Positions 45,878-55,557 of a stretch of 64,000 bases of DNA are shown one piece after another. The stretch spans positions 1 through 64,000 of the forward strand of contig CAVOKZ010000032.1 in assembly GCA_963696625.1 (NCBI GenBank), in the 5' to 3' direction. The DNA is from JAWVFN01 sp963696625. Its GTDB lineage: Bacteria > Actinomycetota > Thermoleophilia > Solirubrobacterales > 70-9. The number at the start of each line of letters is the position of its first letter. The stretch's first letter is position 1. Below the pieces are notes generated by a model that searched no databases, had not been told where the DNA came from, and saw nothing but the letters and a program-made list of their open reading frames with translations. Both the position numbers and the translations under genes were made by a program.

Positions 45878-46833
45878 CGAACCAGTTGGATCCGTTGTCA
45901 GCGACGATCACCCCATAGCGCTTGAGCGCGATCGCGATCGCGCGCGCCGGACCACTGAAGCCGGATACGTCGTATCCGGCGTTCAACCTCAGCCGCATCC
46001 CCATCGGGGGTGCGGCTGAATTCGTTGTTGAGCCGGCGCAATGCGAGGCGGGGTGGAGCCAGGCGTCGCGGGTCGAGCTGAAGGTGATCCGCAGGGCGTG
46101 GTCGATGCCCCCGCCGGCGGCCTCGTCGAAGCGGGCGAGCCCGGGGAATATCGGCAGGCCCGCGGCGTCGGCCGAGGTGAAACCGTCGGTGCGCAGCGCC
46201 GGCGAGCGCAGATCCCAGATCGTTCCCTGGTCGGCGTTCCAGTGCTTCTTCGGCTTCTTGGAGAAGAACGCCCGGTAGAGCTCGAACAGCTTGCAGCGCT
46301 TGCGATCGATCGCGAGCACGTGGCGGTCGCCGTCCGAGCTCTGGCCGCCCTCGATCGGCGCGTTGCCGGGCACCCGGTAGGCGCCGTGGCTCGACTCGTC
46401 GCCGTAGGCGGTGAAGTTGACCTTGACCTTCTTTGCCTTGCGCCCGACCACCGCGTAGGGGAAGCCGTACTCGCGCGGCGAGCCGAAGTCGGGATGCAGC
46501 TCGTCGCCGCCGTGGGCGTTTATGTAGGAGACGATCGCCGCCGAGTTGGGATCGAGCGGCGCCTGGGAGACATCCTGGCTCCAGGCGGTCTGGTCGTCGG
46601 CGGAGGGCGCGTTGGCCGCTCCGGTGAACCGCGGGAACACCGGGCAGGCACCGAGGCTCGGGTAGGGCCCGCGCGGGTGCCCCTTGTGCCTCTTCTTGGC
46701 GAGCGCGAAGCCGCCCGCGCCCGCGAGGGCGAGCAGCGCGACCAGCCCGATCGCAACGGTCCCACGCTTCATGTCACCAGATTAGGACTAGCCATAGCCG
46801 GCGTCTCCGAATAGAGACAGACCCTGGAACGCG

Positions 46834-46864
46834 AAGAAGGGCCGCCGTCCTGGCGACCCTTCTT
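46834..46864 (-). terminator. Strong hairpin downstream of ppx-type gene
   Basis: Arms of 13 bases (AAGAAGGGCCGCC / GGCGACCCTTCTT) with one mismatch and a 5-base loop. On the minus strand it follows the Ppx/GppA gene by about 250 bp and could end its transcript. No U-tract. Confidence 0.5.
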
Positions 46865-47113
46865 ACGTTCGGCCCCTTCAGGACGGGCAGGGGGTACGTC
46901 GTAGGGGGCCTGTACTTGGGGGTATGTGTTGGCCCAAGCGACGGGAGGCGCCAACATGCGGCAACGCCTGGACCTATGGGCTGGGAGACATCTTGGGCGT
47001 CCGGCCCAGGTCTTCGTCTCCCGGCTCCAAAAGTATCGGTCGCGCCTCAGGGGAGGTAAATACTCAATACGGGTGATCTTTGAGGCTGTTCTCTGCCTGC
47101 TTGGACAGGCGTT
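46865..47113. other. Intergenic region, no supported gene
   Basis: Holds partial inverted repeats and a short plus-strand frame from ATG 46956 (after GGGAGG) reading MRQRLDLWAGRHLGRP, which does not match anything I know and runs into antisense ppx sequence. No gene supported. Confidence 0.35.
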
Positions 47114-48034
47114 TCATACCGGGGCAAGGGCGGTTGCGAGCGCCGAGCCCCAGAGGATGTCGTGCTCGGAGGCCTCGACCTCGCCGAGCCCGAAGCTGCG
47201 CATGACCTCGACCAGGATCACCACGCCGGCGACGATCGTCGGCGCCCGCCCCGGGTGCAGGCCGGGCACCTGGAGGCGCTCGGGCAGCGGCATCGCGGCG
47301 AGGCGCGAGAACATCCGCTGGATCGCGGCGAGTGACATCCGGCGGCCGTGGACGCGGGCGGGGTCGTAGGGGTCGAGCTCGAGATCGATCGCGGCCAGCG
47401 AAGTAGGGGTGCCGGCGACGGCGATCCCCCGGTCGGCGCGCGCGGCCGGGTTGTCCGCGGTGGCCGCGTCGATCCGGGCGCGGACATCGTGGGCGAGCTC
47501 CTCGAGCTCGGCGGTCGAAGGCGGATCGTCGAGCAGGTGGCGCTCGGTGTGGCGCACGGTGCCGACCTGAAGCGAGGCTTGGAAATCGACCTCGCCGGCC
47601 CGCCCGCAGGCGAGCTCGGTCGAGCCGCCGCCGATGTCGAAGACGAGCGTGCGGTCGGTGATCTCGCGCCCGGCGGTCGCGCCGAGGTAGGTGAGCCGCG
47701 CCTCTTCCTCGCCGCTGAGCGTCTGGGCGTCGAGGGCGAAGCGCTCACGCAGCTCGGCGATGAAGGCGTCGCCGTTGGATGAGTCGCGCACGGCGCTCGT
47801 CGCCAGCGCGGCGACGCGTTCGGCGCCCATATCCTCGAGCACGGCGACGTAGTCGCCGACGACCGCGCAGACGTCCTCGATCGCCTCCGCGCCGAGCTGG
47901 CCCGAGAGGTCGACGCCGCGGCCGAGGCGGGTGACGGTGTTGCGGCGCTCGAGCTCCCCGACCTCGCCGTTCTCGACGTCGGCGACGAGCAGCCTGGTGG
48001 AGTTTGTCCCGAGATCGATGACGGCGACGCGCAC
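47114..48034 (-). CDS. Ppx/GppA family exopolyphosphatase/pppGpp phosphohydrolase
   Basis: 306 aa from ATG 48034. ASKHA-fold motifs: VAVIDLGTNSTRLLVAD (phosphate 1), ATSAVRDSSNGDAFI, LSGEEEARLTYLGA, LVFDIGGGSTELA (phosphate 2) and VAGTPTSLAAIDL. Removes terminal phosphate from polyphosphate or pppGpp. Shorter than two-domain E. coli Ppx, as usual in actinobacteria. Confidence 0.9.
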   Translation of the reverse strand: MRVAVIDLGTNSTRLLVADVENGEVGELERRNTVTRLGRGVDLSGQLGAEAIEDVCAVVGDYVAVLEDMGAERVAALATSAVRDSSNGDAFIAELRERFALDAQTLSGEEEARLTYLGATAGREITDRTLVFDIGGGSTELACGRAGEVDFQASLQVGTVRHTERHLLDDPPSTAELEELAHDVRARIDAATADNPAARADRGIAVAGTPTSLAAIDLELDPYDPARVHGRRMSLAAIQRMFSRLAAMPLPERLQVPGLHPGRAPTIVAGVVILVEVMRSFGLGEVEASEHDILWGSALATALAPV

Positions 48035-48316
48035 AGGCGGATGCTAATGCGCACAGGCTCAACTACCCACGCTCGTTGCGGATAACTCCTGTCCACGCTC
48101 AAGCAGGTGGACCGGGGTGCCGACCCAACAAGAGTGAGGCGCATGCGACCACAAGTCACCCCCGTGGGCTCAGCCGAGGCTCCGCCCGTGGGCGGGATCG
48201 GCCGCCCTTGGCGCCGCGGCGGCGGTTCGCCGGGAAGCCCTTCGCGCAGGGGGCCGCCGGCCGCTCCGCGCCCCGGACCTGTCCAGCTGACCGGAAGCGC
48301 CTCGCGATCGGGCTGG

Positions 48317-48688
48317 ATGAAGACTTTCCACATCACCACCGGCATCCTTGCCTGGGGCGGGTTCGTCGCGCTCTGGGTCTGGCAGCTCGAGGTCGCCGCC
48401 CCCAGCCACTGGGAGATCGACGTCGAGGTGATCGCCGGCTTCATCATCCTCTGGGGCCTGTTCACGGTCTCCTGGGTCAACTGGAACCGCAGCATCTACC
48501 GCCGCCGCCACCGCCGCACCGAGGCGCTGGTCACCGACGTGGAGTTCGACCACGACTCGCTCGGCCGCGAGATCGTCGCCTCACCGCAAGCGCGCCACGA
48601 CGGCGGCCAGATCTTCGTCGCCATCGACGAGGAGGGGCGCAAGCACTACGTGCCGGTGGACGAGATCGAGAGCCTCGGCGATGTCTGA
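48317..48688 (+). CDS. Two-TM membrane protein, PgaD-like partner of glycosyltransferase
   Basis: 123 aa from ATG 48317; upstream in-frame sequence is low-complexity. Two hydrophobic helices (TTGILAWGGFVALWVWQLEV, VIAGFIILWGLFTVSWV) followed by a basic cytosolic part (NRSIYRRRHRRTEALV) ending FVAIDEEGRKHYVPVDEIES. It overlaps the glycosyltransferase start by 8 bp. Small two-TM partners of PgaC-type synthases (PgaD) fit the layout; the sequence match is weak. Confidence 0.6.
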   Translation: MKTFHITTGILAWGGFVALWVWQLEVAAPSHWEIDVEVIAGFIILWGLFTVSWVNWNRSIYRRRHRRTEALVTDVEFDHDSLGREIVASPQARHDGGQIFVAIDEEGRKHYVPVDEIESLGDV

Positions 48689-49958
48689 GCTGATCCGTTC
48701 CATCGCCGATCAGCCCTACTACTTCGTGCTGATGGTGTTTCTCGGGCTCTACCCGGTGACGACCGCTGCCTACTGGATCGCCGGTGCTCTCTACTTCTAC
48801 CGGCACCGCGAGGCCGGCGGCGACGAGGGCTTCTACGACCTCGACGAGTGGCCGATGGTCTCGATTCTGGTGCCCGCCTACAACGAGGAGCGCTCGATTA
48901 TCGACACGGTCGAGCGCCTGATGGACCTCGACTACCCCGACTACGAGGTGATCGTCGTCGACGACGGCTCGAGCGACCTGACCTCGGAGCTGATGGCGCC
49001 CTACGCCGAGGCCGGCGCCATCAGGCTCCTCACCAAGCGGGTCAACGAGGGCAAGGCGATGGCGCTCAACGACGCGCTGCCGCTCGCCGAGGCCGAGATC
49101 CTGCTGATCGTCGACGCCGACGGCCGCCCCGAGCGCGACGCGCTGCGCTGGATGGTCCCCCACTTCGTCAAGGTGCCGCGGCTCGCCGCGGTCACCGGCA
49201 ACCCGCGGGTCGCGAACACGACGACGCTGCTGGCGAAGCTGCAGGCGATCGAGTTCTCGGCGACGGTCTCGGTCCTGCGCCGCGCGCAGGCGACCTGGGG
49301 CCGGCTGATGACCTTCTCGGGAATCTGCACCGCGCTGCGCAAGAGCGCGGTCGAGAAGGTCGGGCGCTTCCAGGTCGGCATGGAGACCGAGGACATCGCC
49401 CTCGCCTGGCAGCTCCAGACCTACTTCTCCGACGTCCGCTACGAGCCGCGCGCCCTGTTCGCGATGGAGGTGCCCGAGACCTTGAAGGCGTGGTGGAGTC
49501 AGCGCACCCGCTGGGCCCGCGGACTCGCCCAGGTGCTGCACGCCAACTCCGGCATCTTCAAGCACTGGTCGAAGCGGCGCATGTGGCCGGTCTGGATCGA
49601 GGGCGCGCTATCGAGTCTCTGGGCCCACCTGTTCATGGTCGCCGCCTTCTTCTGGGCGCTGGCGATCTGGTTCGGCGTCTTCGGCTTCGCCGGCAACCCG
49701 ATCCCCAACTACTGGGGGATGCTGATCGCGACCGTGCTCATGGGCCAGATCATGATCGGGCTCTGGCTCGACGGCCGCTACGACCCCTCGGTCAGGCGCT
49801 ACTTCCTCTGGGCGCCGATCTATCCGATCGCCTACTGGGTGATGGTCGCCGCCGCCGCGGTTGGCGGCACGATCCCGGGGCTGCTCGCCGATCGCGACGG
49901 CCCGGTGACCTGGACCCAGGAGCGCTACGACCAGGACGAAGTCCCGGTCAGCAGCTGA
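48681..49958 (+). CDS. Family 2 glycosyltransferase, PgaC/IcaA-like polysaccharide synthase
   Basis: 425 aa from ATG 48681. N-terminal TM, then the GT2 core: VSILVPAYNEERSI, VIVVDDGSSD, LLIVDADGRP (DxD), GMETEDIALAW (catalytic ED) and WWSQRTRWARG (Q-x-x-R-W). Three to four C-terminal TM helices (about 310-400). Processive synthases of this type make poly-N-acetylglucosamine-like or hyaluronan/cellulose-like chains; product not determinable from sequence. Confidence 0.87.
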   Translation: MSELIRSIADQPYYFVLMVFLGLYPVTTAAYWIAGALYFYRHREAGGDEGFYDLDEWPMVSILVPAYNEERSIIDTVERLMDLDYPDYEVIVVDDGSSDLTSELMAPYAEAGAIRLLTKRVNEGKAMALNDALPLAEAEILLIVDADGRPERDALRWMVPHFVKVPRLAAVTGNPRVANTTTLLAKLQAIEFSATVSVLRRAQATWGRLMTFSGICTALRKSAVEKVGRFQVGMETEDIALAWQLQTYFSDVRYEPRALFAMEVPETLKAWWSQRTRWARGLAQVLHANSGIFKHWSKRRMWPVWIEGALSSLWAHLFMVAAFFWALAIWFGVFGFAGNPIPNYWGMLIATVLMGQIMIGLWLDGRYDPSVRRYFLWAPIYPIAYWVMVAAAAVGGTIPGLLADRDGPVTWTQERYDQDEVPVSS

Positions 49959-49969
49959 CGGCCAGCGGC

Positions 49970-51526
49970 TCACCAGGTGTCGACGAAACGGTGGCTGTGC
50001 GGGGCGATGCCGCCGGCCGCGGCGGCGAAGGTCTGCGACAGGACGGCCCGGGTCTCGGCGGGGTCGATGACGTCGTCGAGCTCGAACACGGTCGCGGCGT
50101 TGAGCGCCTTGGCGTTCTCCTCGGCCGCCGCGGTCAGCTCCCGCACGCGCCGCTCGCGCTCTTCGGGGTCGGCGATCGCCTCGAGCTCGCGGCGCATCGC
50201 CAGCCGCACGGCGCCCTCCAGGCCCATCGGGCCGAGCTCGGACGAGGGCCAGCCGACGGTCAGCAGCGGCTCGTGCAGCGAGCCCGCGGCCATCGCCTGG
50301 GCGCCGAGCCCGTAGGCCTTGCGCAGGATCACGGCGCAGAAGGGGACCCGCATCGTCGCGCCGGCGACGAACAGGCGCGAGCAGCGCCGGACAAGCGCCG
50401 TGGCCTCGGCCTCCGGGCCGACCATCATCCCCGGGGTGTCGATCAGACTGACTACTGGGAGGCCGGTGGCGTCGCAGAGCTGGAGGAAGCGCGCCGCCTT
50501 GTCGGCGGCCTCGGCGGTGATCGCGCCCGCGTAGTAGGTCGGGTTGTTGGCGATCACGCCGACGGGGCGTCCTTCGAGCCGGGCGAGGGCGGTGCTCATC
50601 GGCTTGGCGAAGGCGGGGCGGAGGAAGGTGACCGAGCCGCGGTCGAACAGGGTCTCGATCACCGGGCCGACGTCGTAGGCGCGCTTGCGGCGCTCGGGGA
50701 CGGCGTCGCGGAGCGCAGTCTGGTCGGCCGCCTCCCATTCGGACTCGGGGTGGGTGAAGTAGCCGAGCAGGCGCTTGGTGATCGCCGTCGCCTCGGCCTC
50801 GTCGGCGGCGACGACGTCGATCACGCCGTTGGCCTCCTGGACCGAGCTCGGGCCGATCGCGTCGGGGTCGACGTCGCCGAGGCCGCCGCCGGCGATCATC
50901 GCCGGCCCGCCCATGCCGAGCGAGGAGCCCTCGGTGGCGACGATCAGGTCGGCGGCGCCGGCGAGCACCGCGTTGCCGGCGAAGCAGCGGCCGTGGACGA
51001 CGGCGATGCGGGGCACGATGCCCGAGAGCCGCGACCAGAGGGCGAAGGCGCGGGTCTGGAGCCCCGAGACCACGGCGTGGTCGGTGTCGCCGGGGCGGCC
51101 GCCTCCGCCCTCGGCGAAGATCACGGTCGGCAGCCGCATGCGCTCGATCAGCTCGAACAGCCGGTCCTTCTTCATGTGGCCGATCGTGCCCTGGGTGCCG
51201 GCGAGCACGGTGTAGTCGTAGGAGAGCACCGCGCAGGGCTCGCCGCCGATCCGCGCCGTGCCGCCGATGAAGCCGTCGGCGGGCGTGCGTTCGATCAGCT
51301 CGCTCAGCTCGCGGCGCCGCCGCTGGGCGGCGACCGCGAAGCGCCCGTACTCGAGGAAGCTGCCGGGGTCGATCAGGTCGTCGAGGTTCTTGCGCGCGGT
51401 GCGCCCGCCCGCGGCGTGGCGTTTGTCGACCGCCTCGGCGCGCCCCGCGTCCTCGGTCAGCCGCCTGCGCGCGAGCAGCTCGGCCAGGTCCTCGCCCTCG
51501 GGATCTTCCCCGCTCACCGCGTGCAT
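49970..51526 (-). CDS. Acyl-CoA carboxylase carboxyltransferase (beta) subunit
   Basis: 518 aa from ATG 51526. Crotonase-like double domain: DLIDPGSFLEYGRFAV, GTQGTIGHMKKDRL, FAEGGGGRPGDTD, GRCFAGNAVLAGAADLIVA, GVIANNPTYYAGAIT, LIDTPGMMVGPEAEA, GLGAQAMAAGS. Transfers carboxyl from biotin to an acyl-CoA (propionyl- or related). No biotin subunit is adjacent. Confidence 0.88.
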   Translation of the reverse strand: MHAVSGEDPEGEDLAELLARRRLTEDAGRAEAVDKRHAAGGRTARKNLDDLIDPGSFLEYGRFAVAAQRRRRELSELIERTPADGFIGGTARIGGEPCAVLSYDYTVLAGTQGTIGHMKKDRLFELIERMRLPTVIFAEGGGGRPGDTDHAVVSGLQTRAFALWSRLSGIVPRIAVVHGRCFAGNAVLAGAADLIVATEGSSLGMGGPAMIAGGGLGDVDPDAIGPSSVQEANGVIDVVAADEAEATAITKRLLGYFTHPESEWEAADQTALRDAVPERRKRAYDVGPVIETLFDRGSVTFLRPAFAKPMSTALARLEGRPVGVIANNPTYYAGAITAEAADKAARFLQLCDATGLPVVSLIDTPGMMVGPEAEATALVRRCSRLFVAGATMRVPFCAVILRKAYGLGAQAMAAGSLHEPLLTVGWPSSELGPMGLEGAVRLAMRRELEAIADPEERERRVRELTAAAEENAKALNAATVFELDDVIDPAETRAVLSQTFAAAAGGIAPHSHRFVDTW

Positions 51527-51534
51527 CCTACGAC

Positions 51535-51561
51535 GAAGGGCCCGGTTTCCCGGGCCCTTCG
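51535..51561. terminator. Palindromic hairpin between carboxyltransferase and cold-shock gene
   Basis: GAAGGGCCCGG and CCGGGCCCTTC separated by TTTC form an 11-bp perfect stem. It lies just downstream of the cold-shock gene on the minus strand and upstream of the carboxyltransferase; likely terminator for csp. Confidence 0.6.
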
Positions 51562-51600
51562 GCTGATTCGGTGCGGGCCCCAGGTGGGCCCGAAGCGGAT

Positions 51601-51807
51601 CTACGCGACGGTCTGAACGTTCGCCGCCTTCGGTCCCTTGTCGCCTTGCTCGGCGTCGTAGGAGACCTTGGCACCCTCGGCGAGGGTGCGATGACCCTCG
51701 GCGTTGATGTCGCTGTGATGAACGAAGAGGTCCTTCGACTCGTCGTCGGGCGTGATGAAACCAAAGCCCTTCTCGTCGCTGAACCACTTCACGGTTCCGG
51801 TGGGCAT
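51601..51807 (-). CDS. csp: Cold-shock protein
   Basis: 68 aa from ATG 51807 (MPTGTVKWFSDEKGFGFITP). RNP1 KGFGFI and RNP2 DLFVHH are intact. Single-stranded nucleic-acid-binding RNA chaperone of the CspA family. The about 280-bp upstream region could hold a structured leader. Confidence 0.93.
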   Translation of the reverse strand: MPTGTVKWFSDEKGFGFITPDDESKDLFVHHSDINAEGHRTLAEGAKVSYDAEQGDKGPKAANVQTVA

Positions 51808-52094
51808 GCTGCTCCTTCGGATATGTGTGCTGCGTACCCGAAGAAACAAGAAGTCTGCTGCGAGCGCTGGCACAACCTTCGCCGAGCTGATTGCTCGGCC
51901 TTACGGAACGGACCGTAGCAGCCGCGATGCAGCCCGGATGCCGAACGCCAAGATCGGGTAGCAGGCACCGTCATCGCCCGCGCCGCGCTCAGGCGAACGT
52001 GCTCGCGGGTCTAAAGAGGACAGTCCCCTTAATGGTTGGGGCCGGGTATGGGAGGGTTGACCCGCAGCTTCCAACCCAACCGGAGGAGAGAGAC

Positions 52095-52307
52095 ATGGCA
52101 GACAGCGTTTACCGCGTCACAGAGGTCGTCGGCGTCAGCTCGGATTCGTGGGAGAAGGCGGCGCAGATCGCGGTCGCAACGGTCGGCGAGTCGGTTCGCG
52201 ACCTGCGCGTCGCCGAGGTCCTGCGTCAGGACGTGACGATCGAGGACGGCAAGGTCGCCGACTTCCGCATCCGCCTCGGCGTCTCGTTCAAGTACGAGAA
52301 GGAGTAG
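52095..52307 (+). CDS. Dodecin flavin-binding protein
   Basis: 70 aa from ATG 52095 with GGAGGAGAG upstream. VYRVTEVVGVSSDSWEKAAQ, then RVAEVLRQDVTIEDGKVADF matches the dodecin fold, including the central Trp that stacks on flavin. Forms dodecameric flavin storage shells. Complete. Confidence 0.9.
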   Translation: MADSVYRVTEVVGVSSDSWEKAAQIAVATVGESVRDLRVAEVLRQDVTIEDGKVADFRIRLGVSFKYEKE

Positions 52308-52319
52308 CGGGCAGGCGCT

Positions 52320-53705
52320 CTAGCGACCGGCCAGGGTCAGCGCCGGGGCGGCGTCGGTCGCGGTGCCCTGGAGCTGGACCCTGGTCGGGACGAGGCGGTG
52401 GCGCTTGAGCAGGCGCCGGGCGTTGCGGTTGAGGGCGACCCAAGCGGTCGCCCCCGAGCGCCCGGCGGGGGCGGTGAACTCGGCGGCGCCGAGCTTCAGG
52501 CGTGACTTGCGCGCCTTCTTGCGCTTGCCCTTCTTGGCCGGCAGCCGCATCTTCTTGTTCGTCCGCACCATCAGCTTGGCGCGGCAGTCGCCGCGCAGGT
52601 CGCCCCAGCGCTCGAAGCGCACCGCGACCTTGCCGTCGACCGGGGCGAGGATCTTGCTGAAGGTCAGCCGGCAGCCCGGCGGGGGAGGGGGCGGGGGGTT
52701 GGGGCAGGCGTCGGTTCCGCCCTGGCCGCCGACGCGCGGGCGGCCGGACTGCTCGAGCGCCGCCTCGAATCGCGCGGGGTCGGTGGTCATGACCGCGTCG
52801 CCGCAGACCCCGAAGACCCTGTCGTAGGCCTCCTGGTTCTCGGGCACCTCCCAGTAATGGACGGCGACGCCGGCGTTGTGGGACTTGGTCGTCACCCAGT
52901 CCTCGGCGAGCCGGATCGGCAAGTCGAGCCCGAGGTGGAGGCCGATGCTGTCGGTCGTGAGCTCGTAGGGAAGCTGGAGCGCCGCTGTCCCCGGGGGCAG
53001 CGGCACGCCCAGCAGCAGGAAGCTCGCCGCCGCGGTCGTGCCCGCGGCGAGCGGCGTGTCGGGCGAGGAGGCGTGGAAACGGTCGATCGCCGACTGCTCG
53101 AAGGAGACGACGATCACGTTGCTGCCCGGGTAGCCGCGCAGCAGCGCTGCGAGGTCGTCGGCGACGCGGTACTTCTCGGCGTTGTCGGCGCCCTTGATCT
53201 CGATGTTGATCGGGATGTGCGGATAGGCGTCGAGGATCTCCTTCAGCGTCGGGATGCGGAAGTCCTCGGCGTCGTAGCCGGCCGGCGGCGGCCGCTGCCC
53301 CGTGCGGATCCCGCGCAGCGGATAGGCCGAGTCGGGAAGCCCGTGAACGGCGCTGCGGCCGGGGGCGAACCAGTAGGCGGCGTCGAGGGCCTGGACCTCG
53401 GCCAGGGTCATGCCGAGCACCGCGCCCGTGCCGTTGGTCGTGCGGTCGGCCTTCTCGTCGTGGAGGACGACGAGCTGGTGGTCGGAGGTCGAGTGGACGT
53501 CGAGCTCGAGCATGTCGGAGCCGTCGGCGAGCGCCTGCGCGTAGGCGTACATGGTGTTCGAGGGGTTGACGTCCTCGCCGCCCTGGTGAGCCTGGTTGAG
53601 GACGCGCATGCTCAGCCACGGGTTGGAGGCCGCATGCGCGGCGCCCGGCGCCACAAGCGCCGCAACCGCGAGCGCCGCCCAGAGCAACTTTGAATACCCC
53701 CACAT
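52320..53705 (-). CDS. Secreted glycerophosphodiester phosphodiesterase
   Basis: 461 aa from ATG 53705 (MWGYSKLLW, then signal peptide ending AHA). GDPD motifs: NQAHQGGEDVNPSNTMYAY, MLELDVHSTSDHQLVVLHD (E, D, H), INIEIKG. C-terminal extension after a Pro run (about 350-461) is a beta-rich Lys/Arg-rich domain (RTNKKMRLPAKKGKRKKARK). Hydrolyses glycerophosphodiesters outside the cell. Confidence 0.87.
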   Translation of the reverse strand: MWGYSKLLWAALAVAALVAPGAAHAASNPWLSMRVLNQAHQGGEDVNPSNTMYAYAQALADGSDMLELDVHSTSDHQLVVLHDEKADRTTNGTGAVLGMTLAEVQALDAAYWFAPGRSAVHGLPDSAYPLRGIRTGQRPPPAGYDAEDFRIPTLKEILDAYPHIPINIEIKGADNAEKYRVADDLAALLRGYPGSNVIVVSFEQSAIDRFHASSPDTPLAAGTTAAASFLLLGVPLPPGTAALQLPYELTTDSIGLHLGLDLPIRLAEDWVTTKSHNAGVAVHYWEVPENQEAYDRVFGVCGDAVMTTDPARFEAALEQSGRPRVGGQGGTDACPNPPPPPPPGCRLTFSKILAPVDGKVAVRFERWGDLRGDCRAKLMVRTNKKMRLPAKKGKRKKARKSRLKLGAAEFTAPAGRSGATAWVALNRNARRLLKRHRLVPTRVQLQGTATDAAPALTLAGR

Positions 53706-53836
53706 TCGGCGGCGATCATAACCCCGGTCAACTCGGGCAGGAGCCGGTCCCATCAATTTCAACTATCCGAAATCTCTCCGGAGACCTGGGCGCTTGTTAG
53801 GTTCAAGCGGCCAACGACCTCTCTAGGAGGAGAGCT

Positions 53837-54637
53837 ATGAACCCCAGGCGTTTCCTTGCGGTGGTATGTGTGGCCGCCTTCTGCGGCATCTTCGCCGCGC
53901 CGGCGCTCGCGACCAAGTACGTGTCGCTCGGCGACTCGTATTCGTCGGGCACCGGCACGCGGACCTACTACGACAGCGGTTGCCAGAAGTCGACCACGTC
54001 GTATCCGTACCTGCTGCACAACCTGCATCCGAGCTGGGCCTTCGTGCACGCGGCCTGCTCGGGTGCGAAGACCGGCAACATCCTCAGCACCCAGATCTCG
54101 AGCGTCACCTCGGACACCAACTGGGTGACGTACACGATCGGCGGCAACGACGCCGGTTTCTCGAGCGTGATCACCGAGTGTGCGTATCCGGGCTGGGCGT
54201 CCGACTGCAACGGCGCCATCGACGGCGCGCAGAGCTACATCAACAACACCCTGCCCGGCCGCCTCGATCAGGTCAACAACGCGATCAAGTCGCGGGCGCC
54301 GAACGCCAAGGTCATCGTGCTCGACTACCCACGGCTGTTCAACGGGACCGATTGCAACGCGGCCACGTGGTTCAGCCCGGCTGAAGAGACACGTCTGAAC
54401 GCGACCGCCGACCTGCTGCGCACGAAGCTCAGCCAGGCGGCGACCAGAGCGGGAGCGAATTTCATCTTCCGCGACGTGATTCCGCCGTTCATCGGCCACG
54501 CGGTTTGCGATGGCGGCGGCGGCTCCTCGACGGAGTGGATCAACGGTCTCTCCAATCCGACCGGAGAGAGCTACCACCCGAAGGTGACGGGCCACGCCAA
54601 CGGTTACTTCCCGGTAGTCCGGGGCGTTACCGGCTAG
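53837..54637 (+). CDS. Secreted SGNH/GDSL-type lipase/esterase
   Basis: 266 aa from ATG 53837 after AGGAGGAGAG. Signal peptide (FLAVVCVAAFCGIFAAPALA). Block I YVSLGDSYSSG (catalytic Ser), III TIGGNDAGF, V SYHPKVTGH (catalytic His). Multiple Cys pairs fit extracellular disulfides, as in Streptomyces GDSL lipases. Confidence 0.9.
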   Translation: MNPRRFLAVVCVAAFCGIFAAPALATKYVSLGDSYSSGTGTRTYYDSGCQKSTTSYPYLLHNLHPSWAFVHAACSGAKTGNILSTQISSVTSDTNWVTYTIGGNDAGFSSVITECAYPGWASDCNGAIDGAQSYINNTLPGRLDQVNNAIKSRAPNAKVIVLDYPRLFNGTDCNAATWFSPAEETRLNATADLLRTKLSQAATRAGANFIFRDVIPPFIGHAVCDGGGGSSTEWINGLSNPTGESYHPKVTGHANGYFPVVRGVTG

Positions 54638-54645
54638 CAGCGGCG

Positions 54646-54716
54646 ACGGGGGTAAGAGCGCAGCTCTGACCCCCGTGAGGCTCAGCGCGGGCGCCGGTCC
54701 CCAAGACCGGCGCCCG
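54646..54716. terminator. Two hairpins between convergent genes
   Basis: First: ACGGGGGTAAGAGC / GCTCTGACCCCCGT with loop GCA (54646-54676). Second: CGGGCGCCGGTC / GACCGGCGCCCG with loop CCCAA (54688-54716). Placed between the GDSL lipase and the minus-strand decarboxylase, probably a bidirectional terminator. Confidence 0.65.
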
Positions 54717-54722
54717 CCGCCT

Positions 54723-55505
54723 TCAACCTGCGTGCTCGACCCGCTCGACCGCCTCGTGCGCCGCGGCGCTCAGCTCGGGCGAGTCGAGGGCGACGCCGGG
54801 GGGCAGCTCGACATGCAGGTCCGAGGACGGGTCGATCGCCGCGGTCCCGCGCTCGAGGCGGCATTCGAGGACGTGGCCGCCGCGCGAGTGGTCCTCAGAG
54901 AGGAAATGCAGGTGGTACCCGGCGACCTCGATGCCCTCGCTGTAGGTGGGGAAGCGAAAGCCGACGATCGTGCCGGCGACGTCCGCGAGCTCAAAGACGT
55001 GCTGATCGCCGACCACCTCGGCCAGCGGCCGGTAGGGGGGATGCTGTTTCGGCACCGAGCGCGCCCGGATCAGACTGAAGTCCCCGTCGACGCGGACGGC
55101 GAGGGCGCCGGCGTCGGGCGGAGCGATCGCGTCGAGCCAGGCGAGCAGCTCGTCGTGGCCCAGCGGGCCTTCGGCGTCCGCGCTTGACGCCGGTTCGAAC
55201 GGCACGACGACCGCGAACGGGGTCAGCTCGGACTCGCCGACCTCCCTGATCGCGCCATCGATGTCAGCGCGGTAGAAGCGGCCGTCGACGGCGATCATCT
55301 CGCCGTCGAGCCCGTTCAGCGTGCCGAGGCCGAGGTCGCCGTGACTGGCCAGCTCGCCGAAGGTCACCTCGCCGTCGTAGGCCCCGTCGAGCAGCGCGCC
55401 GATCGTCGACGCCTGGAACAGCACGTGGGGCTTGCGCCCGGCGTGGAGCTCATCGCGGCGCAGGGCCTCGACGTGCAGGGTGCGGATCAGATCCTCGTCG
55501 AGCAC
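54723..55505 (-). CDS. budA: Alpha-acetolactate decarboxylase
   Basis: 260 aa from GTG 55505. VLFQASTIGALLDGAYDGEV, GELASHGDLGLGTLNGLDGE and RSVPKQHPPYRPLAEV are hallmark blocks; GYHLHFLSEDHSRGGHVLEC supplies the zinc His ligands. Converts acetolactate to acetoin. Normal length. Confidence 0.9.
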   Translation of the reverse strand: MLDEDLIRTLHVEALRRDELHAGRKPHVLFQASTIGALLDGAYDGEVTFGELASHGDLGLGTLNGLDGEMIAVDGRFYRADIDGAIREVGESELTPFAVVVPFEPASSADAEGPLGHDELLAWLDAIAPPDAGALAVRVDGDFSLIRARSVPKQHPPYRPLAEVVGDQHVFELADVAGTIVGFRFPTYSEGIEVAGYHLHFLSEDHSRGGHVLECRLERGTAAIDPSSDLHVELPPGVALDSPELSAAAHEAVERVEHAG

Positions 55506-55557
55506 CCGGCGATCGTAGATGGGCGCGCCGACCGCGCGCTCCGGAAGACTTCAAGCG

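Noticed and set aside
46956..47369. Small plus-strand gene starting MRQRLDLW
   Set aside because: Good SD-like sequence, but no homology I recognise and most of the frame is antisense to the Ppx/GppA gene.
48848..51616. Very long open frame (about 920 codons) on the plus strand
   Set aside because: It is antisense to the carboxyltransferase and out of frame with the glycosyltransferase, both with clear motifs; the translation is low-complexity and typical of a GC-rich shadow frame.
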